Assembly: GCA_013817465.1 (NCBI GenBank)
Contig: JACDCP010000040.1
Location: 1-14,372 of the forward strand
From: Gammaproteobacteria bacterium
Lineage (GTDB): Bacteria; Pseudomonadota; Gammaproteobacteria; Steroidobacterales; JACDCP01
DNA length: 14,372 bases
Direction: 5' to 3'
The translations under genes and the position numbers were made by a program. Shown here in pieces: positions 1-7,810 of the stretch. Each line of letters begins with the position of its first letter. The stretch's first letter is position 1. Under the pieces are notes generated by a model. It was not told the DNA's origin. It worked only from the letters and a program-made list of their open reading frames with translations, and made no database searches.

Positions 1-1
1 G

Positions 2-1825
2 ATCGAGGATCTGGTGAGCGAGGAACAACTTGTGCGCGCCGGCGGCGTGGCAGCGCTCGATGTGCCGCGGCTGCGCGCCCTCAAGCGCAAAGGGTTCGCC
101 GACAGCCGTCTCGGCACGTTGACAGGCGTGCCCGAGGCGACCATCAGACGCCTGCGCCACCGCTTCGGGCTGCATCCGGTTTTCAAGCGCGTCGATACCT
201 GCGCAGCGGAGTTCGCGACTGCTACTGCTTATATGTATTCCACGTACGAAGAGGAATGCGAGGCGGACCCGAGTGCGCGCGAGAAAATCATGATCCTGGG
301 CGGCGGGCCGAACCGCATCGGCCAGGGCATCGAGTTCGATTACTGCTGCGTCCATGCGGCGCTCGCCTTACGCGAAGAAGGCTACGAGACCATCATGGTC
401 AACTGTAACCCCGAAACCGTATCGACCGACTTCGATGTCTCGGACCGTTTGTATTTCGAGCCGCTGACCTTCGAGGATGTCATGGAGATCGTCGAGCGGG
501 AGAAGCCGTCCGGGCTGATCGTGCAGTATGGCGGCCAGACGCCGCTGAAGCTCGCGCGCGCGCTCGAGGCAGCCGGTGCGAAAATCATCGGCACCAGCCC
601 CGATTCGATCGACCTCGCCGAGGACCGCGAACGTTTCCAGCAGCTCGTCACGCGCCTCGGGCTCAAACAGCCGCCGAACTACACCGCCAGCGATGCCGAC
701 GAGGCGGTCGCGATGGCCAAGCAGGTGGGCTTTCCGCTGATCGTGCGCCCGTCGTACGTGCTCGGCGGGCGCGCCATGGAGGTCGTGTTCACGCCCGAGG
801 ATCTGCGCACCTACATGGCGAAAGCGATTCAGGTGTCCAATTCGAGCCCGGTATTGCTCGATCGATTCCTCGATCTGGCTGTCGAGGTCGACGTCGACGC
901 CATCAGCGACGGCCACGACGTGCTGATCGGCGGCATCATGGAGCACATCGAGCAGGCGGGCGTGCATTCCGGCGACTCGGGCTGCTCGCTGCCGCCGGCC
1001 ACACTCAGCGATGACGTGCAGGATCACCTCAGGGACCAGGTGCGCAGGCTGGCGCGCGCGCTCGAGGTCGTCGGGCTCATGAACACGCAGTTCGCCATCC
1101 AGAACGAGGTGATTTACATTCTGGAAGTCAATCCCCGCGCATCGCGTACGGTACCGTTCGTGTCCAAGGCTACCGGGCTGCCGCTGGCGAAGATTGCTGC
1201 ACGCGTCATGGTCGGCCGCAGCCTCGCCGAACAAGGCGTGCTCGGTGAGCGCATTCCGGGTTACTATTCCGTCAAGGAATCGGTCTTCCCGTTCATCAAG
1301 TTTCCGAGTGCCGACCCGATTCTCGGCCCCGAGATGAAATCGACCGGCGAAGTCATGGGGACCGGGCGCTCGTTCGGCGAAGCATACGCCAAAGCCCAGC
1401 TTGCCTCGGGCGTCATCCTGCCGACCAGCGGCACCGCGCTGCTGAGTGTGCGCGACCGGGACAAGCCGGCTGCAATCCAGCTAGGCCGCGCGCTCGTCGA
1501 GCGCGGCTTCGAGCTCATCGCCACGGACGGCACGGCCCGCGCACTCACAGAAGCGGGCGTGCCCTGCCGGCGCGCAAACAAGGTACGCGAAGGACGCCCG
1601 CACATCGTTGACATGATCAAGAATGACGAAATCAGCCTGATAGTGAATACGACCGAAGGCAAGCAGGCCATCCGGGAATCGGACTCGATCCGCTGCGAGG
1701 CCGTGCGCCGCAAGGTGACGTACTACACGACGACTGCCGCGGCCATGGCAACCTGTCTGGCGCTCGAGCACATCGATACGGTCTCAGTCAACCGGCTGCA
1801 GGATCTGCACCGGGAGGTCGCCTGA
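2..1825 (+). CDS. carB: Carbamoyl-phosphate synthase large subunit, 3' part (5' end outside window)
   Basis: Makes carbamoyl phosphate from bicarbonate, ATP and glutamine-derived ammonia for pyrimidine and arginine synthesis, as the large partner of CarA in the cytoplasm. The reading frame is open from base 2, giving about 607 residues. The full E. coli protein is about 1073, so roughly the first 465 are missing upstream. Visible are the end of the oligomerisation domain (KRVDTCAAEFAT, YMYSTYEEECE), the second carboxyphosphate-type ATP-grasp half (GGGPNRIGQGIEFDYCC, NCNPETVSTD, VQYGGQTPLKLA, RPSYVLGGRAME, HIEQAGVHSGDS, LEVNPRASRTVPF) and the C-terminal MGS-like allosteric domain (NKVREGRPHI, NTTEGKQAIR), which binds ornithine and UMP/IMP in the E. 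coli enzyme. Its TGA shares its last base with the greA ATG, so the two are probably coupled. Identification is certain; nothing looks broken. Confidence 0.98.
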   Translation: MEDLVSEEQLVRAGGVAALDVPRLRALKRKGFADSRLGTLTGVPEATIRRLRHRFGLHPVFKRVDTCAAEFATATAYMYSTYEEECEADPSAREKIMILGGGPNRIGQGIEFDYCCVHAALALREEGYETIMVNCNPETVSTDFDVSDRLYFEPLTFEDVMEIVEREKPSGLIVQYGGQTPLKLARALEAAGAKIIGTSPDSIDLAEDRERFQQLVTRLGLKQPPNYTASDADEAVAMAKQVGFPLIVRPSYVLGGRAMEVVFTPEDLRTYMAKAIQVSNSSPVLLDRFLDLAVEVDVDAISDGHDVLIGGIMEHIEQAGVHSGDSGCSLPPATLSDDVQDHLRDQVRRLARALEVVGLMNTQFAIQNEVIYILEVNPRASRTVPFVSKATGLPLAKIAARVMVGRSLAEQGVLGERIPGYYSVKESVFPFIKFPSADPILGPEMKSTGEVMGTGRSFGEAYAKAQLASGVILPTSGTALLSVRDRDKPAAIQLGRALVERGFELIATDGTARALTEAGVPCRRANKVREGRPHIVDMIKNDEISLIVNTTEGKQAIRESDSIRCEAVRRKVTYYTTTAAAMATCLALEHIDTVSVNRLQDLHREVA

Positions 1826-2310
1826 TGCTCGGCTCCACCAAAGTGCCGATCACTGCGCGTGGCGCCGAGCAGCTCCGCGAGGAGCTGAAGCGTCTCAAAA
1901 CCCAGGACCGACCGCAGGTCATCAGGGCGATCGCCGAGGCGCGCGCCCACGGCGACCTGCGCGAAAATGCCGAGTACCACGCCGCCAAGGAGCAGCAGGG
2001 CTTCATCGAGGCGCGCATCAAGGACATCGAAGGCAAGCTGTCGCACGCGCAGATCATCGACGTGGCTCAGCTCAGCGCCGGCGGCAAGGTCGTGTTCGGC
2101 GCCACCGTCGAGCTGAACGACGGGCAGAGCAATGAGCGCAGCACTTACCGCATCGTCGGCGAGGACGAGTCCGACATCAAGAGCGGCCTGATTTCAATCA
2201 ACTCACCGATCGCACGCGCGCTGATCGGTAAGCAGGAAGGCGATGTCGTCGAGGTGGTTGCACCGGCAGGCACACGCAGCTACGAGATCGTCGGCGTCCG
2301 CTACGAGTAG
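1825..2310 (+). CDS. greA: Transcription elongation (transcript cleavage) factor GreA
   Basis: Rescues backtracked RNA polymerase by inserting its coiled-coil into the secondary channel and stimulating cleavage of the RNA 3' end. 161 residues, close to the 158 of E. coli. Order: N-terminal antiparallel coiled-coil (about residues 12-78) with the acidic tip DLRENAEYHAAKE, where D44 and E47 match the catalytic E. coli D41/E44; then the C-terminal FKBP-like domain (VELNDG, SPIARALIGKQEGDVVEV, YEIVGVRYE). The ATG overlaps the carB stop (TGATG), and a strong GGAGG at 1813-1817 lies 7 bases upstream, so this start is well supported. carB-greA adjacency is common in Gammaproteobacteria. A hairpin with a T-run follows at 2353-2376 and may end the carB-greA transcript. 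Confidence 0.98.
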   Translation: MLGSTKVPITARGAEQLREELKRLKTQDRPQVIRAIAEARAHGDLRENAEYHAAKEQQGFIEARIKDIEGKLSHAQIIDVAQLSAGGKVVFGATVELNDGQSNERSTYRIVGEDESDIKSGLISINSPIARALIGKQEGDVVEVVAPAGTRSYEIVGVRYE

Positions 2311-2352
2311 CCTGTAGCAGCCCCGTTTGCCACTGGCCAGATAAAATCTATG

Positions 2353-2376
2353 AACGGTTTCGCGTGAACCGTTTTT
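2353..2376 (+). terminator. Possible intrinsic terminator after greA
   Basis: AACGGTT (2353-2359) is perfectly complementary to AACCGTT (2367-2373), with a 7-base loop in which a closing T-G wobble is possible. The right arm runs into TTTTT (2372-2376). The 7-bp stem has only three G-C pairs and part of the T-run lies inside it, so termination may be weak. It sits 43 bases after the greA stop and 50 bases before rlmE. Confidence 0.45.
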
Positions 2377-2379
2377 AAC

Positions 2380-2430
2380 ATGCCCGTGCGCGAAGGCATT
2401 GTCTTCAAACTGTGCAGCCTGGCGCAATGA
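2380..2430 (+). other. Candidate 16-codon mini-ORF overlapping the rlmE start
   Basis: ATG at 2380 opens a frame coding MPVREGIVFKLCSLAQ and stops at TGA 2428-2430, so its stop overlaps the chosen rlmE ATG (2427) in an ATGA arrangement. It has no recognisable Shine-Dalgarno sequence, since the T-run of the preceding hairpin lies directly upstream. The rlmE ATG itself also lacks a good ribosome-binding site, so translational coupling is conceivable. No homology is claimed, and a chance ORF of this size is quite possible. Confidence 0.2.
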
Positions 2431-3053
2431 AGAACCGAAGCAGATCGAGCGGGCGCTGGCTCGCCGAGCACGAGCAGGATGCGTTCGTGCGCCGGGCGCG
2501 CGCCGAAGGCTGGCGTTCACGAGCGGTCTTCAAGCTCATGGATATTCAGCGGCGCGAACGCATCCTGCGTCCGGGAATGACCTGCATCGATCTCGGCGCG
2601 AGCCCGGGCGGATGGAGCCAGTACGCTTCGACGATCATCGGCGCCAGGGGCCGCATCATCGCGCTCGACATCCTGCCCATGGAGCCGCTGGCCAGGGTGC
2701 AGTTCATCCTGGGAGATCTTCACGAACCTGAGAGCCTCGAGGCACTGAAACGTGCGCTCGGCGGAGCGCCTGCCGAACTTGTATTGTCGGACATGGCGCC
2801 CAACATCAGTGGTATCGCCGCAGTGGACCAGCCGCGCGCGATGGAGCTCACAGAGCTGGCGCGCGATCTGGCGTACGAGGTGCTCGAGCCCGGCGGCAGC
2901 CTGCTGCTCAAGGCCTTTCAGGGGGCCGGCTTTCAGGAGTTGGTGCGGAGCTTGAGAACCGGTTTCGGTACCCTGAAAACGCGTAAGCCGCCGGCCTCGC
3001 GGCCGCGCAGCAACGAGGTGTATCTGCTGGCCAGAAACTATCGGATGGTGTAG
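2427..3053 (+). CDS. rlmE: 23S rRNA (uridine-2552-2'-O)-methyltransferase RlmE (FtsJ/RrmJ)
   Basis: Uses S-adenosylmethionine to 2'-O-methylate U2552 in the A-loop of 23S rRNA, a late step in 50S maturation. 208 residues from ATG 2427, about the E. coli length (209). The Rossmann-type fold shows the SAM-binding motif DLGASPGGWSQ (D55 onward), DILPMEP and SDMAPN. The catalytic tetrad known from E. coli (K38-D124-K164-E199) is present as K36, D122 (SDMAPN), K162 (LLKAFQG) and E197 (SNEVYLLA). An in-frame GTG at 2412 would add five residues that match nothing in the family, so I prefer the ATG, which gives the usual basic N-terminus followed by RWLAEH. Neither start has a clear Shine-Dalgarno site. 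ftsH follows 76 bases downstream, the usual rlmE-ftsH pairing. Confidence 0.96.
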   Translation: MKNRSRSSGRWLAEHEQDAFVRRARAEGWRSRAVFKLMDIQRRERILRPGMTCIDLGASPGGWSQYASTIIGARGRIIALDILPMEPLARVQFILGDLHEPESLEALKRALGGAPAELVLSDMAPNISGIAAVDQPRAMELTELARDLAYEVLEPGGSLLLKAFQGAGFQELVRSLRTGFGTLKTRKPPASRPRSNEVYLLARNYRMV

Positions 3054-3129
3054 TGTCTAATCAGGACGGGCGGCCCATAACCAGTTGTTTTTCCGCGTTT
3101 CGGGCGACGCTGCGACGAGGTGTACCTGT

Positions 3130-5061
3130 TTGAACGATCTGGCAAAAAACGTCATTCTCTGGGTGGTCATCGCCGTCGTGCTGTTGTCGGTCTTCAACAG
3201 CTTCGGCACGGGCGGGAATGCCGTCGAGACCCGGCCGTATTCGACCTTCCTCGAGCAGGTGAAATCCGGCGGCGTCGAGTCGGTGACCTTCAATAAGAGC
3301 AGCGCGATTGCGGTGCAGACGACCTCGGGCGAGGAGTACCTGACCTATAGCCCGGAGACCGACAACACCGTGCTGATCGGCGACCTGAACAAGCACGACG
3401 TGCGCTTCGATGCGAGCCCGCCCGAGCGCCAGTCCTTCCTCGTGCAGCTTTTCATCTCCTCGTTCCCGATCCTGCTGCTGATCGGCGTCTGGGTATATTT
3501 CATGCGCCAGATGCAGGGCGGCGGCGGCGGCCGGGGCGCGATGTCGTTCGGCAAGAGCCGCGCGCGGATGCTCGGCGAGGACCAGGTCAGCGTCACGTTC
3601 GCCGACGTGGCCGGCGTCGAGGAAGCCAAGGAAGAGGTCGTCGAGATCGTCGACTTTCTCAAGGACCCGGCGAAGTTCCAGCGCCTCGGCGGCAAGATTC
3701 CGAAGGGCGTGCTGATGGTCGGCTTGCCGGGCACCGGCAAGACCCTGCTCGCGCGGGCCATCGCCGGCGAGGCGAAAGTGCCGTTCTTCACCATCTCCGG
3801 GTCCGACTTCGTCGAGATGTTTGTCGGCGTCGGCGCCTCGCGCGTGCGCGACATGTTCGAGCAGGCCAAGAAACACGCGCCCTGCATCATCTTCATCGAC
3901 GAGATCGACGCGGTCGGCCGGCATCGCGGTGCGGGCCTGGGCGGCGGCCACGACGAGCGCGAGCAGACCTTGAACCAGCTGCTCGTCGAAATGGACGGAT
4001 TCGAGGGCAATGAAGGCATCATCGTCATCGCGGCCACCAACCGTCCCGACGTGCTCGACCCGGCGTTGCTGCGCCCGGGGCGCTTCGATCGCCAGGTCGT
4101 GGTGCCGCTGCCGGACGTGCGCGGCCGCGAGCAGATCCTCAAGGTGCACATGCGCAAGGTGCCGCTCGACGAGGACGTGAAGCCTGGCATCATCGCGCGC
4201 GGCACACCGGGCTTCTCGGGCGCCGATCTCGCGAATCTCGTCAACGAGGCCGCGCTTTTTGCCGCACGCGCGAATCGCCGCGTCGTCAGCATGGACGAGT
4301 TCGAGAAGGCCAAAGACAAGATCATGATGGGCGCGGAGCGGCGCTCCATGGTCATGAGCCAGGAGGAGAAGCGGCTCACCGCCTATCACGAGTCGGGCCA
4401 CGCCATCGTCGGCCTGCTGGTGCCCGATCATGACCCGGTCTACAAGGTCAGCATCATTCCGCGCGGCCGGGCGCTCGGCGTGACCATGTTCCTGCCGGAG
4501 GAGGACCGCTACAGCTTCAGCAAACAGCGCCTGAAGAGCCAGATCTCGAGCCTGTTCGGCGGCCGCATCGCCGAAGAGCTCATCTTCGGTGCGGACTATG
4601 TCACGACCGGCGCCTCAAACGACATCGAGCGCGCCACCGACATCGCGCGCAACATGGTTACCAAGTGGGGGCTGTCCGACAAGCTCGGGCCGCAGACCTA
4701 TAGCGAAGATGACGGGGAAGTGTTCCTCGGGCGCTCGGTCACCCAGCACAAGCAGGTTTCCGACGTTACCGCGCACATCATCGACGAAGAAGTGCGCAAG
4801 CTCATCGACGAGAACTATCGGCGCGCCGAGCATCTGCTCAAGGAAAATCTGCAAAAGCTGCACCTCATGGCGCAGGCCCTCATCAAGTACGAGACCATCG
4901 ACCAGGCGCAGATCAAGGACATCATGGCCGAGCGCGAGCCGCGCCCGCCGGAGGACTGGGATGAGCCCGGCACGCCGGGCACGCTGGACGATGTGCGCGA
5001 CGCGAAGGAAAAGAGCGGTGAAAGCGGCAAGATCGGCGAGCCGGTCGCAGAGAACCGATAA
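3130..5061 (+). CDS. ftsH: ATP-dependent zinc metalloprotease FtsH
   Basis: Inner-membrane AAA+ hexameric protease that degrades misfolded membrane proteins and regulators (in E. coli sigma-32 and LpxC). I place the start at TTG 3130, giving 643 residues (E. coli 644), because GAGGTG at 3117-3122 lies 7 bases upstream and the N-terminus NDLAKNVILW matches the family. The open frame continues upstream to a TTG at 3085 without a ribosome site. Order: TM1 (about residues 5-22), periplasmic domain, TM2 (about 104-126), glycine-rich linker, Walker A GLPGTGKT (198-205; the family usually has GPPGTGKT), pore motif FVG, Walker B IIFIDEID (D257/E258), second region of homology with arginine finger (RPGRFDR), zinc motif HESGH (420-424) and third zinc ligand D498 in GASNDIERAT. 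All catalytic residues are present. Confidence 0.97.
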   Translation: MNDLAKNVILWVVIAVVLLSVFNSFGTGGNAVETRPYSTFLEQVKSGGVESVTFNKSSAIAVQTTSGEEYLTYSPETDNTVLIGDLNKHDVRFDASPPERQSFLVQLFISSFPILLLIGVWVYFMRQMQGGGGGRGAMSFGKSRARMLGEDQVSVTFADVAGVEEAKEEVVEIVDFLKDPAKFQRLGGKIPKGVLMVGLPGTGKTLLARAIAGEAKVPFFTISGSDFVEMFVGVGASRVRDMFEQAKKHAPCIIFIDEIDAVGRHRGAGLGGGHDEREQTLNQLLVEMDGFEGNEGIIVIAATNRPDVLDPALLRPGRFDRQVVVPLPDVRGREQILKVHMRKVPLDEDVKPGIIARGTPGFSGADLANLVNEAALFAARANRRVVSMDEFEKAKDKIMMGAERRSMVMSQEEKRLTAYHESGHAIVGLLVPDHDPVYKVSIIPRGRALGVTMFLPEEDRYSFSKQRLKSQISSLFGGRIAEELIFGADYVTTGASNDIERATDIARNMVTKWGLSDKLGPQTYSEDDGEVFLGRSVTQHKQVSDVTAHIIDEEVRKLIDENYRRAEHLLKENLQKLHLMAQALIKYETIDQAQIKDIMAEREPRPPEDWDEPGTPGTLDDVRDAKEKSGESGKIGEPVAENR

Positions 5062-5118
5062 CGCATAAACCAGCGACAGAGCGCGAGCATCCGAGGCTCG
5101 GCAGCAGCCGGAGGGGCG

Positions 5119-6933
5119 GTGGAGAGCATCGGATTCGTTAATTTCCTTCTTTTGCTCGGCGCCGTACTGGTCGTTGCCGGCATTTTTTCCAGCCTGATCG
5201 CGTCGCGCTTCGGCGCGCCCTTGCTGCTCGTCTTTCTCGTCATCGGCATGCTGGCCGGTGAGGACGGCCCGGGCGGCCTGGTCTTCAACGATTATCAGCT
5301 CACTTACCTGATCGGATCGCTGGCGCTGGCCGTCATCCTGTTCGATGGCGGCCTTCGAACGCGGCTCGCGAGCTTTCATGGCGTGCTCGCGCCGTCCGCG
5401 GTGCTCGCGACCGCCGGCGTCGTGCTGACAGCCACGGTGACCGGCGTGTTCGCCATGGCCGTCACCGACATGTCCCTGCTGCAAGGCCTGCTGATCGGTT
5501 CCGTGGTGGCCTCGACCGATGCGGCCGCCGTCTTCTTCCTGTTGCACGCCGGTGGGCTGCGGCTCAAGCAGCGCGTCGATTCCACGCTGCAGATCGAGTC
5601 CGCCACCAACGATCCGATCGCCGTCATTCTGACCATCGTGCTGGTGGAAATGCTGCTCGCGGTGGAGGGCCTGTCCGCGCTCGGCGTGTTCGGCATGCTG
5701 GTCCGCCAGGCTGTTTTCGGCGTCGGCCTCGGGCTCGCCGGGGGCCTGGGCATTTCGCTGCTGCTGAACAAGATCGACCTGCCGAACGGCCTGCACCCGT
5801 TGTTCGTCATCTCGAGCGCCGTGCTGCTCTACGCGTTGACCTCGCTGGTCGGCGGCAGCGGCTTCCTCGCGGTTTATCTCGGCGGGCTCGTCCTCGGCAA
5901 CCGGCCGATGCGCGCGTCCGCCAGCATCACGAGTTTTCACGATGCTGCGACCTGGCTCTGCCAGATCATCATGTTCATGATGCTCGGACTGCTGGTCACG
6001 CCCTCGCAGCTCCTTGACTACGCGGTGCCGGCATTGGTCATCGCCGTGTGGCTGATGTTCGTGGCGCGGCCGGTGGCGGTCTGGCTGTGCCTGATCCCGT
6101 TCCATTTCAGCCGCAAGGAAAAAACCTTCATTTCCTGGGTGGGATTGCGCGGCGCGGTGAGTATTTTCCTCGCCGCCATCCCGATGCTGACCGGCCTGCC
6201 GCAAGCGCCGGCGTATTTCAACATCGCGTTCTTCGTCGTGCTGGTATCGCTCATCGTGCAGGGCTGGAGCATCCGCCCCGCGGCGCGGCGACTCGACATG
6301 GCGCTGCCCGACGCGGGCCCGGCCGTGCGGCGAGTCGAACTCGACCTGCCCGGACAGCTTCAGCACGAAATCGTCGGCTATCCGATCGCAGCCGACACGG
6401 CAGTGCTCGATCGCGGGGCGGTGCCGCGGTGGGCACGGCCGGTGCTGATCGTGCGCGACGGCAAGATCCTCGATCCGGCGGCGGCAGCGGCACTGCGTCC
6501 CGGTGATTACGCCTATTATCTGGCGCCGCCACAAAGAGTGCATCGGCTCGACCGTTTGTTCGCGCAAGCCGGAGGCCATGTCGACAGGGAAGCGCTCGGC
6601 GAATTTCCCCTGCGCGGCGACGTGACCGTGAAACAGCTCGAGGAGCTGTACGGCCTCAAGGTTTCTGCCGGTGAAAGCCATTCGACCGTGGGTGAGTTGT
6701 TCGAGAATCCGCTGCAGGACGCCCCGGAGATCGGCGAGCGCCTGCCGCTCAGTTCCGCAACCCTGGTGGTGCGCGAGCTCGACCAGGGCCGTGTCGTCCG
6801 GGTCGGCCTGCAATTCGAGGATCTTGGCGGCGAGGAAACGGAGCGAACCCCCGCGACGCGGCTCGAACGCCTGTTCGGACTGACGCAGCGTCCCTGGAAA
6901 TCGGCGGGACAGAAATCCGCTCGCGACGCTTGA
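5119..6933 (+). CDS. NhaP2/CvrA-type K+(Na+)/H+ antiporter (CPA1 family) with TrkA_C and CorC_HlyC-like C-terminal domains
   Basis: Probable inner-membrane cation/proton antiporter controlling internal K+ or Na+ and pH. 604 residues from GTG 5119; GGAGG at 5110-5114 lies four bases upstream, slightly close. Residues 1 to about 390 form a sodium/hydrogen-exchanger domain of some 12 hydrophobic segments, with signatures shared with E. coli CvrA: IGMLAGEDGPGG, ILFDGGLRT, ASTDAAAVFFLL (D134), QIESATNDPIAV (D165), YLGGLVLGNRP and SWVGLRGAV. These include the transport-pathway Asp residues expected for CPA1. The cytosolic part resembles a TrkA_C domain (about 395-480) followed by a CorC_HlyC transporter-associated domain (about 490-575), the NhaP2 layout. 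The ion cannot be told from sequence; K+/H+ is likeliest by family. It lies 57 bases after ftsH and 25 before folP, with no terminator seen, so co-transcription is likely. Confidence 0.93.
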   Translation: MESIGFVNFLLLLGAVLVVAGIFSSLIASRFGAPLLLVFLVIGMLAGEDGPGGLVFNDYQLTYLIGSLALAVILFDGGLRTRLASFHGVLAPSAVLATAGVVLTATVTGVFAMAVTDMSLLQGLLIGSVVASTDAAAVFFLLHAGGLRLKQRVDSTLQIESATNDPIAVILTIVLVEMLLAVEGLSALGVFGMLVRQAVFGVGLGLAGGLGISLLLNKIDLPNGLHPLFVISSAVLLYALTSLVGGSGFLAVYLGGLVLGNRPMRASASITSFHDAATWLCQIIMFMMLGLLVTPSQLLDYAVPALVIAVWLMFVARPVAVWLCLIPFHFSRKEKTFISWVGLRGAVSIFLAAIPMLTGLPQAPAYFNIAFFVVLVSLIVQGWSIRPAARRLDMALPDAGPAVRRVELDLPGQLQHEIVGYPIAADTAVLDRGAVPRWARPVLIVRDGKILDPAAAAALRPGDYAYYLAPPQRVHRLDRLFAQAGGHVDREALGEFPLRGDVTVKQLEELYGLKVSAGESHSTVGELFENPLQDAPEIGERLPLSSATLVVRELDQGRVVRVGLQFEDLGGEETERTPATRLERLFGLTQRPWKSAGQKSARDA

Positions 6934-6958
6934 CCCTTACGCAGCACGACTGGCGCAC

Positions 6959-7810
6959 ATGCTCATCGACTGTCACGGCCGCTCACTGAACCTCGGGACG
7001 CCGGCGGTCATGGGCGTTCTCAATGTAACTCCCGATTCGTTTTCCGACGGGGGGCGCTTCGTCGATCCCGAGGCCGCGATGCGACACGCGCATCGGATGG
7101 TCGCCGACGGCGCCGGCATCATCGATGTCGGCGGTGAGTCCACACGTCCCGGCGCCGCTCCGGTCGAAGAATCCGCAGAGCTCGAACGGATCCTGCCGGT
7201 CGTGGAGCGGCTCGCCGGCGAGTTGCAGGTGCCGATCTCGGTCGATACGTCGAAGCCGGAAGTCATGCGGCGCGCGATCGCCGCCGGTGCCGGATTCGTC
7301 AACGACGTGAATGCCTTGCGCGCCGATGGGGCCATCGAGACAGTGGCGTCTGGCGGCGCAGCGGTCTGCCTGATGCACATGCAGGGCGAACCTCGCAGCA
7401 TGCAGCAGGCTCCCCATTACGACGACGTCGTAAGCGAGGTGAAGGAATTTCTCGCAGATCGCATCCGGCTTTGTATCGCCGCCGGGATTCCGCGCGATCG
7501 TATCGTGGCAGACCCGGGCTTCGGCTTCGGCAAGACGTCGGCCCACAATTGGGCCTTGCTCGCGCGTTTGCGCGAGTTCCGCACGCTCGGCGTGCCGATA
7601 CTGGTCGGACTGTCGAGAAAATCGTTCATCGGCACCCTGCTGGACAAGCCGACGGTGCAGCGCCTGTCCGGATCGCTGGCCGTAGCGGGCATCGCCGTGT
7701 ATAACGGCGCCGATATCGTGCGGGCTCACGATGTGGCGCCCACAGTGGATGCTGCGCGCGTGGGCCATGCGGCGGTCGCCGGCCTCAGGGAAAGGCAGAT
7801 CAGCCTATGA
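6959..7810 (+). CDS. folP: Dihydropteroate synthase
   Basis: Condenses 7,8-dihydropterin-6-hydroxymethyl pyrophosphate with p-aminobenzoate to dihydropteroate in folate synthesis; the sulfonamide target. 283 residues (E. coli 282), a TIM-barrel. Visible motifs: GVLNVTPDSFSDGG (loop 1), DVGGESTRPGA (loop 2), SVDTSKPEV, NDVNAL, CLMHMQGEPRSMQ, DPGFGFGKTSAHN, VGLSRKSFIG and the C-terminal RAHDV. Residues F28 and P64, altered in sulfonamide-resistant E. coli, are the wild-type ones here. ATG 6959 is the only start that keeps the normal length; its ribosome site is weak, in line with translation following the antiporter gene 25 bases upstream. The 3' end overlaps glmM by ATGA. Confidence 0.97.
   Translation: MLIDCHGRSLNLGTPAVMGVLNVTPDSFSDGGRFVDPEAAMRHAHRMVADGAGIIDVGGESTRPGAAPVEESAELERILPVVERLAGELQVPISVDTSKPEVMRRAIAAGAGFVNDVNALRADGAIETVASGGAAVCLMHMQGEPRSMQQAPHYDDVVSEVKEFLADRIRLCIAAGIPRDRIVADPGFGFGKTSAHNWALLARLREFRTLGVPILVGLSRKSFIGTLLDKPTVQRLSGSLAVAGIAVYNGADIVRAHDVAPTVDAARVGHAAVAGLRERQISL

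Noticed and set aside
2327..2347. TTGCCA ... TAAAAT as a sigma-70 promoter for rlmE
   Set aside because: The spacer is only 9 bases, and no -35 is visible at 16-18 bases from TAAAAT.
2203..2520. Minus-strand frame across the greA-rlmE gap, tested as a possible yhbY
   Set aside because: Its translation shows no similarity to YhbY/CRM proteins and overlaps both flanking genes.
3050..3083. Possible heat-shock (sigma-32) or sigma-70 promoter for ftsH (TCTAAT at 3056, CCCATAA at 3074)
   Set aside because: No acceptable -35 exists for either; TCTAAT lacks the critical second-position A, and the sigma-32-like element has a poor upstream half.
3061..4431. 456-codon minus-strand frame opposite ftsH
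   Set aside because: Same type of compositional shadow; there is no recognisable motif, and the + strand FtsH is unambiguous.
5084..5100. Hairpin CGAGC/GCTCG between ftsH and the antiporter gene
   Set aside because: Only 5 bp with a 7-base loop and no T-run; unlikely to terminate transcription.
4615..6813. 732-codon open frame on the minus strand opposite ftsH and the antiporter gene
   Set aside because: The translation is rich in His, Arg, Gln, Asp and Glu without domain character, and it lies wholly antisense to two certain genes. It is a typical shadow frame of high-GC coding DNA.
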